Shown piece after piece: positions 6,025 through 9,820 of a stretch of DNA of 9,820 nucleotides. Position numbers and translations under genes: made by a program. Each line of letters starts with the position of its first letter. Within the stretch, counting starts at the first letter, position 1. The notes beneath the pieces are model-generated. The model searched no databases. It saw only the letters and a program-made list of their open reading frames with translations, and was not told the origin of the DNA. Source of the DNA: a bacterium (GTDB lineage: Bacteria > Patescibacteriota > Minisyncoccia > Minisyncoccales > JANBVM01); NCBI GenBank assembly GCA_030591065.1, contig JAUVBU010000019.1, forward strand, positions 1 through 9,820. The letters run 5' to 3'.

Positions 6025-6324
6025 AGATTTAAGAAAGATATCTAATAAATAGAAAAAAACAAAAACTAAAATAGTATAACCAACCATCGCTGAAATAGTA
6101 GTTGTTTCAATAATATGATCGTTCCAATGTGCGTCAGAAAAAATTAAACTAAAAGGTTTAATAAGATTGTTACTATACTTATAAACAAAATTTACTATCG
6201 GGGAAATAGAATTGGCCTTTAAGAATTTAAGTATCAATCTTAAAAATAAAAAGAGTTCAAGTAAAACCAACAACTTTTTTGTGGTTCTCTTTGTAGCTAA
6301 ATAAATTCTCTTTATAATTTTCAT
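6010..6324 (-). CDS. YggT-like integral membrane protein (short form)
   Basis: The 104-residue protein has two hydrophobic helices, about residues 17-35 and 76-97. The first helix and following loop carry the YggT-family pattern: LLELFLFLRLILKFLKAN, then SPIVNFVYKYSN with a C-terminal IKPFSLIF, comparable to the family's R-hxLKhhGA...PF...hY..t.pLL.PF..hhP. Many YggT proteins in small-genome bacteria have this single-unit form. The family's role is poorly defined; links to cell shape, osmotic stress and division-gene clusters have been reported in other bacteria. Length and topology fit. It follows metK by 43 bases and precedes the HEAT-like gene by 17, so it probably belongs to the same transcript. 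The family call rests on pattern resemblance only. Confidence 0.62.
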   Translation of the reverse strand: MKIIKRIYLATKRTTKKLLVLLELFLFLRLILKFLKANSISPIVNFVYKYSNNLIKPFSLIFSDAHWNDHIIETTTISAMVGYTILVFVFFYLLDIFLKSKKTF

Positions 6325-6362
6325 GACCTTAGCTTTAATTTAAGTTTTTTGCTTTAAACCTT

Positions 6363-6381
6363 TTAAATTATAATAATTTAA
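6363..6381. repeat. A/T-only inverted repeat at the metK stop codon
   Basis: TTAAATTAT and ATAATTTAA form a perfect 9-bp inverted repeat around one central base, across the metK stop at 6368. With no G-C pair and no T tract after it, it is not a convincing terminator, which supports read-through into the YggT-like gene. Confidence 0.4.
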
Positions 6382-7516
6382 GAAGTTTTTTAACTTTATC
6401 GGTTTTTTCCCAACTGAAACTATCTTCTTTCCTACCGAAGTGTCCGTAGGCTGCCGTTTTACGATAAATCGGCCTCAAAAGCTTTAATTGATTAATTGTT
6501 CCACCCGGAGTTAGCTCAAAAACTTTTGGAACTATTTTTGTTAATTTCTCTTCTGAAACTTTACTAGTACCAAAGGTATCTATTTTTAAAGACAATGGTT
6601 TTGTTCCACCAATAACATAACCAATTTGAACCTGACATTTTGTGGCTAAGCCAGCTGCTACAATATTTTTTGCAATATATCTAGCCATATAGGCTCCGGA
6701 TCTATCAACCTTAGTTGGATCTTTACCACTAAAAGATCCTCCCCCAACTGCAATTCCTCCACCATAAGCATCGACAATTATTTTTCGTCCGGTAGCTCCT
6801 GTGTCAGCTACTGGTCCACCAATAATAAATTGACCCGTGTTATTAATATAGGTTCTAGTTTCTTTTGTTAGGTATTTTTTACAAACAGGCTTAATGACTT
6901 CCCTAAAAATATCTTTTCTAATTTTTTTTAAAGAAACATCGGGGTCGTGCTGAGCAGCAATTACCACGTTGTCTAGTTTTTTAGGAACTCCGTTTTGATA
7001 TTCAACGCTTACTTGGCTTTTTCCGTCTGGCCTTAAATAAGGTAAAATTTTCTTTTTTCTGACATCAGCTAAACGTTTTACTAATTTATGAGCAAGAGTT
7101 ATCGGTAAAGGCATTAACTCTGAAGTTTCATTACAAGCAAAGCCAGAAACAAACCCTTGATCTCCAGCTCCCTGTTTTTTACTACCAGCTTTTCTTACCC
7201 CCATTGAAATGTCCGGAGATTGAGTGTTAATAGCATTAAAAACAGCTAAGGTATGAGAGTCTACACCATATTCTGGTTTATTATAACCAATATCTTTAAC
7301 TACTCCCCTGGCTATCTTAGAAACATCTACCCAGGCTTTAGTTGTTATTTCTCCTCCTATAATTACATAACCCATACCGGTCATAATTTCGCAAGCTACC
7401 CTGGAATATTTATCTCCCTCTATAAGTTTATCTAAAATAGCATCTGCAATTTGGTCACAAATTTTATCAGGATGTCCTTCTGTAACAGATTCGGAAGTAA
7501 GAAAATATTTATTCAT
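6368..7516 (-). CDS. metK: S-adenosylmethionine synthetase (methionine adenosyltransferase)
   Basis: MetK makes S-adenosylmethionine from methionine and ATP in the cytosol, normally as a tetramer. The 382 residues match the family's usual 380-400. Visible landmarks are SESVTEGHPDKICDQIADA (8-26, with His15, Asp17 and Lys18 at the ATP/metal site), the first signature GAGDQG (116-121), DTGATGRK (238-245), and the phosphate-binding loop GGGSFSGKDPTKVDRS (258-273), where most bacteria have GGGAFSGKD. Residue Ala to Ser at position 261 is a mild change. There is no visible Shine-Dalgarno sequence, and the acylphosphatase gene ends 18 bases upstream, so coupling is likely. No SAM riboswitch is visible before the gene, which is expected for an internal operon position. 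A radical SAM enzyme, one possible consumer of the product, is encoded about 1.2 kb upstream. Confidence 0.98.
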   Translation of the reverse strand: MNKYFLTSESVTEGHPDKICDQIADAILDKLIEGDKYSRVACEIMTGMGYVIIGGEITTKAWVDVSKIARGVVKDIGYNKPEYGVDSHTLAVFNAINTQSPDISMGVRKAGSKKQGAGDQGFVSGFACNETSELMPLPITLAHKLVKRLADVRKKKILPYLRPDGKSQVSVEYQNGVPKKLDNVVIAAQHDPDVSLKKIRKDIFREVIKPVCKKYLTKETRTYINNTGQFIIGGPVADTGATGRKIIVDAYGGGIAVGGGSFSGKDPTKVDRSGAYMARYIAKNIVAAGLATKCQVQIGYVIGGTKPLSLKIDTFGTSKVSEEKLTKIVPKVFELTPGGTINQLKLLRPIYRKTAAYGHFGRKEDSFSWEKTDKVKKLLKLL

Positions 7517-7534
7517 TTTTTACACTAAACTAGT

Positions 7535-7816
7535 TTAATTAATTATTTTAAAATCTTTAAATTCACCCGTATAGTCCTGCCACTCGAGGTTAATAGAGTC
7601 AACTGAAGCAGGAAACGATTTTCTACTACTCCAATCAAGGATTTTTTTCACGTTTTCTTTTTCTCCTTCAAATATTGCCTCTACTCTTCCATCTGGTAAA
7701 TTCTTAATCCAACCCAAAACACCAAGCTCTTCTGCTTTTTTATAAGTATTTTTCCGAAAAAAAACTCCTTGTACACGGCCTGAGATAAATATGTGAGCTT
7801 TGATTAATCTCTTCAT
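7535..7816 (-). CDS. acyP: Acylphosphatase
   Basis: This 93-residue enzyme hydrolyses the carboxyl-phosphate bond of acylphosphates such as acetyl-phosphate, 1,3-bisphosphoglycerate or carbamoyl-phosphate. Both family signatures are intact: GRVQGVFFR (13-21), whose Arg21 binds the phosphate, and GWIKNLPDGRVEAIFEG (35-51), whose Asn39 positions the attacking water. Length and the alpha/beta sandwich pattern (a beta-strand HIFISG, helix KNTYKKAEEL, C-terminal FKDFKII) are as expected. The ATG at 7816 has no clear ribosome site. It opens the tight run that continues through metK. Acyl-phosphate is also the substrate of PlsY, encoded in the same run, but this family is not known to be part of that pathway. 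Confidence 0.96.
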   Translation of the reverse strand: MKRLIKAHIFISGRVQGVFFRKNTYKKAEELGVLGWIKNLPDGRVEAIFEGEKENVKKILDWSSRKSFPASVDSINLEWQDYTGEFKDFKIIN

Positions 7817-7870
7817 ACTTATTCTTACAAATTGTTCCTGTGTCCAAGCCGTTAAAATTTTGACTTGAAC

Positions 7871-7993
7871 TTAGAAACCGCGTAGTCCCTTCACAAGAAA
7901 GACGACTAAGCCCATGACTAGAAATCCTACGATAAAAATTACCGCAACTCCTAGTACTAATGTTTCAAGAAGGTTAACTATAAGCGACCCCAT
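7871..7993 (-). CDS. Candidate 40-residue single-helix membrane peptide
   Basis: ATG at 7993 opens a 40-codon frame ending in TAA at 7871. The peptide starts MGSLIVNLLETLVLGV, has an uninterrupted hydrophobic stretch to about residue 33, and ends FLVKGLRGF, giving a positive-inside C-terminal tail. This is a textbook single transmembrane helix. The stretch uses more G and C (GGG, GTC, CGC, GGA codons) than the A/T-rich spacers on either side, which argues for real coding. It sits alone between the winged-helix-like gene (48 bases upstream) and acyP (54 bases downstream), on the same strand. No Shine-Dalgarno sequence precedes the ATG, as for most genes here. I do not recognise a family; a small membrane regulator or accessory subunit would fit. 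Confidence 0.5.
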   Translation of the reverse strand: MGSLIVNLLETLVLGVAVIFIVGFLVMGLVVFLVKGLRGF

Positions 7994-8041
7994 CTTTAAA
8001 ACTAAATTTAATTTTTAATTACCGGCCTTTAATTTTTCTAA

Positions 8042-8383
8042 TTATAATAATCTTTTTTGTCTAAAGGTTTTAGTTATTTTTTTAACCTCTCTCTTCCCTA
8101 GTCCAGTTAAAACAAAAAATGTTTTTGAATCTCCATTAATCATCTTTCTTTTTCTTAAGGCTCTAAGTGGACGATCAAGCTTGCGGGTATCTGGCCATTT
8201 AGGGTAATAAGAGAGAGCAAAAACCTTTGGAAATAAAGTAAAACACTCTTTAACAAGTGCTTCAAACTTGCATTTCTGATTAGGTCCCTTGTTTTTACTG
8301 GTCAATAAATATATTCCTAAAAGAATTAATTTATTAACAGGAACCTTCTCGTAAGACTTACTATCAAGAAATTTTTTTTTCAT
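8042..8383 (-). CDS. Hypothetical protein, probable winged-helix DNA-binding fold
   Basis: I do not recognise a named family. The 113-residue protein is basic and mostly helical. A helix VPVNKLILLGIYLL (14-27) is followed by FEALVKECFTLFP (40-52), then ALSYYPKWPDTRKLD (56-70), and RPLRALRKRKMINGD (71-85). The last runs into a short strand pair (KTFFVLT) and GLGKREVKKI, the usual shape of a winged helix with recognition helix, wing and trailing helix. A YP-x-WPD motif before the recognition helix stands out. I have a general memory of proteins with similar layout near restriction or defence genes, but no defence gene is visible here, so that is weak. A TTG at 8428 would give 128 residues and an ATG at 8404 would give 120. 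I chose ATG 8383 because it gives a compact MKKKF start without the cysteine-rich leader. It may regulate its neighbours. Confidence 0.6.
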   Translation of the reverse strand: MKKKFLDSKSYEKVPVNKLILLGIYLLTSKNKGPNQKCKFEALVKECFTLFPKVFALSYYPKWPDTRKLDRPLRALRKRKMINGDSKTFFVLTGLGKREVKKITKTFRQKRLL

Positions 8384-8441
8384 GATATTTATACATAATC
8401 TCATTTTTATGGGATTTTGTAAACTCAAGATATTAGACTAG

Positions 8442-8463
8442 AATAAAAACGCCCTACTCGGCG
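8442..8463 (-). terminator. Short G-C hairpin with T tract, probable terminator
   Basis: On the minus strand CGCC (8460-8463) and GGCG (8450-8453) form a 4-bp all-G-C stem with a six-base loop, followed by TTTTTATT (8442-8449). The stem is short but stable and the T tract is good. It would end the radical SAM transcript with an unusually long 3' tail, or a separate RNA from the 8464-8737 gap. Confidence 0.55.
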
Positions 8464-8531
8464 CTGAAAATCTCATTTTAAAAATATTTTTACTGTCCAG
8501 AAAAAAAAGTTTAAGCCTTCTGCTCAATTTT

Positions 8532-8543
8532 ATTGAATTCAAT
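8532..8543. repeat. Perfect 12-bp palindrome with an extra half-site
   Basis: ATTGAATTCAAT is a perfect palindrome. A third copy of the half-site, TCAAT, lies 3 bases to its left (8524-8528), giving three alternating ATTGA/TCAAT units within 20 bases. This is operator-like, and the nearest candidate DNA-binding protein is the 8042-8383 product. Confidence 0.4.
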
Positions 8544-8586
8544 CAGCTAAAACAAAAAAGACTTAACAATCTCACAAGCACTGTTC

Positions 8587-8620
8587 TTGGGATGATTTCT
8601 CTCTAGTAAAATAATCCTAA
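8587..8620. repeat. 12-bp imperfect hairpin in the 8464-8737 gap
   Basis: TTGGGATGATTT (8587-8598) and AAATAATCCTAA (8609-8620) are complementary at 10 of 12 places, with one G-T wobble if transcribed as the plus strand and one mismatch, around a 10-base loop. Pairing is better as plus-strand RNA than as minus-strand RNA. No T tract follows, so it is not a simple terminator. Confidence 0.5.
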
Positions 8621-8644
8621 GTAAAAGTAGATAATATAAACTAT

Positions 8645-8674
8645 AATATAACACTTCTATTCTTTCTCCGACAA
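8645..8674 (-). promoter_or_regulatory. Possible minus-strand promoter in the gap
   Basis: TTGTCG (8669-8674, 4/6) and TATATT (8645-8650, 5/6) are 18 bases apart on the minus strand. It could drive the winged-helix gene, or, with the terminator-like hairpin at 8442-8463, a separate RNA of about 190 bases. Chance matches are common in DNA this rich in A and T. Confidence 0.28.
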
Positions 8675-8737
8675 CTAAAACGATGAGATTTATAGAAATT
8701 AATAACTCTATAATACTATCTTAACAAACCAAGTTTT

Positions 8738-9820
8738 TCATTCGGACTTATTTTCCTCTTCCCAAATTTTGTCATAAATCTGATGAACTTCTCGAGAATA
8801 CTTGTCTAAATCGTCTTTAAGGTCTTCGGTAAGAGTCCTGGCTCCAGAATGAGTTGGATAAGGCTTACAAAGCTGACAAAGATCTCTGATTACTTTTGGT
8901 TGGTCAATTAACATGCAGGGAGTTAAAAGATTTGGACTAAAGGGTTGACGCTTTCTAATCTCTTTAAAAAACTGACAACTCATTACTTTTTTTAAAGAAT
9001 TGTTTTTTATGTTTACCTGAGAAAAATGAGTAAAAATACAAGGTTCGACGTCACCAAAATTGGTAATATGAGAATATTGTTTACCAGCAATACAGCCTCC
9101 AACATAAGGAGCATCATTCCAAAAATCAATGACAAAAATGGGTTTTTTGGCCCTAAGATAGTCTCGGCGAAGCCTTTGTTGATTTCTCTGTTCTGGGGTT
9201 GGCATTAATTCGGTATTTTTATCTCCACTAACCGGCATATATAAAAAGTACCAACCAACCAAAGCTCCTTTTTCAATCATAAAATCAACAAATTTATCAG
9301 AAGTAACAATCTCAGCATTTTTTCTAGTCACACAAACTGAATAACCAAAAGGAACGTGGTTTTTTTTCAAAATATCCATTGCTTTCACTATCTTTTTGTA
9401 TGTTCCTTTTCCTCTCCTATCATCTGTCTCTTTCTCAAAACCTTCAATACTAATTTGAGGAATCACATTGCCTAGTTTAACTAATTTTTGAGCTACCCTT
9501 TCGTCAATTAAGGTACCGTTAGTATAAACTTGAAAATAGGTATCAGAATGTTTTTTGTAAATTTTAAAAAGATCTTCCCTAATAAAAGGTTCGCCACCTA
9601 AAATAGTAAAGAAAGCCACCCCCATTTCTTTTGCTTCTTTGATAATTCTATCCAAGAGTTCAAAGGGCAAATCATCTTCTTTTTTATAGTTTTGGGCATA
9701 GCACCCTTTGCACCTTAAATTACATCTCATTGATGGTGAAATTAAAAGGGTAAAAAGAGGAGCTGAGCCTTCATCTCTTGATTTGTCTCTCTTTTTTTGG
9801 TTTTCTAAAAATCCTGTTAA
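8738..9820 (-). CDS. Radical SAM protein with C-terminal auxiliary cysteines (SPASM/twitch-like), N-terminus cut by window edge
   Basis: The reading frame is open to the window edge, giving 360 visible residues. The ATG at 9730 is not the start: the 30 codons before it encode SAPLFTLLISPSMRCNLRC, the usual strand-1 lead-in to the cluster loop. The radical SAM motif CNLRCKGC (Cys33, 37 and 40 in the visible numbering) binds the [4Fe-4S] cluster that splits S-adenosylmethionine. GGEPF (75-79) is the SAM-binding motif, and YTNGTL and ISIEG follow at typical places. The C-terminal part carries six more cysteines (243, 261, 282, 302, 315, 318; the last two as CQLC). This suggests at least one auxiliary iron-sulfur cluster, as in SPASM or twitch enzymes that modify peptides, cofactors or enzymes, but the spacing is not the standard seven-Cys SPASM pattern. 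Substrate unknown. It ends in TGA. No clear terminator follows at once. Confidence 0.88.
   Translation of the reverse strand, partial: LTGFLENQKKRDKSRDEGSAPLFTLLISPSMRCNLRCKGCYAQNYKKEDDLPFELLDRIIKEAKEMGVAFFTILGGEPFIREDLFKIYKKHSDTYFQVYTNGTLIDERVAQKLVKLGNVIPQISIEGFEKETDDRRGKGTYKKIVKAMDILKKNHVPFGYSVCVTRKNAEIVTSDKFVDFMIEKGALVGWYFLYMPVSGDKNTELMPTPEQRNQQRLRRDYLRAKKPIFVIDFWNDAPYVGGCIAGKQYSHITNFGDVEPCIFTHFSQVNIKNNSLKKVMSCQFFKEIRKRQPFSPNLLTPCMLIDQPKVIRDLCQLCKPYPTHSGARTLTEDLKDDLDKYSREVHQIYDKIWEEENKSE

Larger units (their letters stand above)
8464..8737. other. Gene-free stretch with inverted repeats
   Basis: No plausible coding frame is visible on either strand. The stretch is A/T-rich and holds a 12-bp palindrome (8532-8543), a long imperfect hairpin (8587-8620) and a candidate minus-strand promoter (8645-8674), and it ends at the hairpin at 8442-8463. 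It shows none of the conserved marks of tRNA, tmRNA, RNase P RNA or SRP RNA that I can recognise. It may hold the control region of the downstream genes or an unrecognised small RNA. Confidence 0.5.

Noticed and set aside
7253..7435. Plus-strand open frame of 60 codons
   Set aside because: Antisense to metK, which is fully conserved here.
7400..7870. SAM riboswitch ahead of metK
   Set aside because: Only 18 bases separate metK from acyP, and I see no SAM-riboswitch-like pairing in the spacer before acyP.
8397..8480. Two copies of AATCTCATTTT about 72 bases apart flanking the 8450 hairpin
   Set aside because: Too short and A/T-rich to separate from chance, and not tied to any mobile element feature.
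9026..9208. Plus-strand open frame of 60 codons
   Set aside because: Antisense to the radical SAM gene; no supporting signal.

Overview
This is an A+T-rich window, roughly one third G+C by eye. Every convincing gene lies on the minus strand, so transcription runs from position 9820 towards 1. The genes are short and tightly packed, good Shine-Dalgarno sequences are mostly missing, and TAA, TAG and TGA all end genes, so the standard bacterial code fits. The mix is a short YggT-like protein, a MazG-like pyrophosphohydrolase, an orphan receiver domain, PlsY, MetK, an unusual PurB and several small hypotheticals. This suggests an uncultivated, small-genome bacterium of the Patescibacteria/CPR type. 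That placement is inferred from gene content and style, not from a marker gene.

Layout in transcription order: a radical SAM protein with auxiliary cysteines, cut at its N-terminus by the window edge (8738-9820). Then a roughly 310-base gap with inverted repeats, a candidate promoter and a terminator-like hairpin (8430-8737). Then a probable winged-helix protein (8042-8383) and an unlisted 40-residue single-helix membrane peptide (7871-7993). A compact run follows: acylphosphatase, metK, a YggT-like membrane protein, a membrane-anchored helical-repeat protein, a secreted zinc-metallopeptidase-like protein, plsY and a stand-alone receiver domain. The run ends at a strong intrinsic terminator (3169-3192). 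It has very short gaps and one 17-base overlap, so it may be one transcription unit that links SAM synthesis, phospholipid synthesis and envelope proteins.

Downstream are three separately transcribed units. purB has a near-consensus promoter (3106-3134) and its own terminator (1512-1549). Its conserved N-terminus lies in frame upstream of the first usable ATG but has no start codon. A homologue of the B. subtilis YpjD family (MazG-like) follows at 1053-1388. A lysine-rich 58-residue protein has its own promoter and terminator (671-979). The window ends inside a PD-(D/E)XK nuclease of the RecB/Cas4 superfamily (1-620).

I found no tRNA, rRNA, CRISPR array, insertion sequence or clearly new multi-gene system. 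The most interesting points are the purB start anomaly, the hairpin at the purB transcription start, the secreted peptidase/helical-repeat pair, the orphan receiver overlapping plsY, and the structured gap at 8430-8737.
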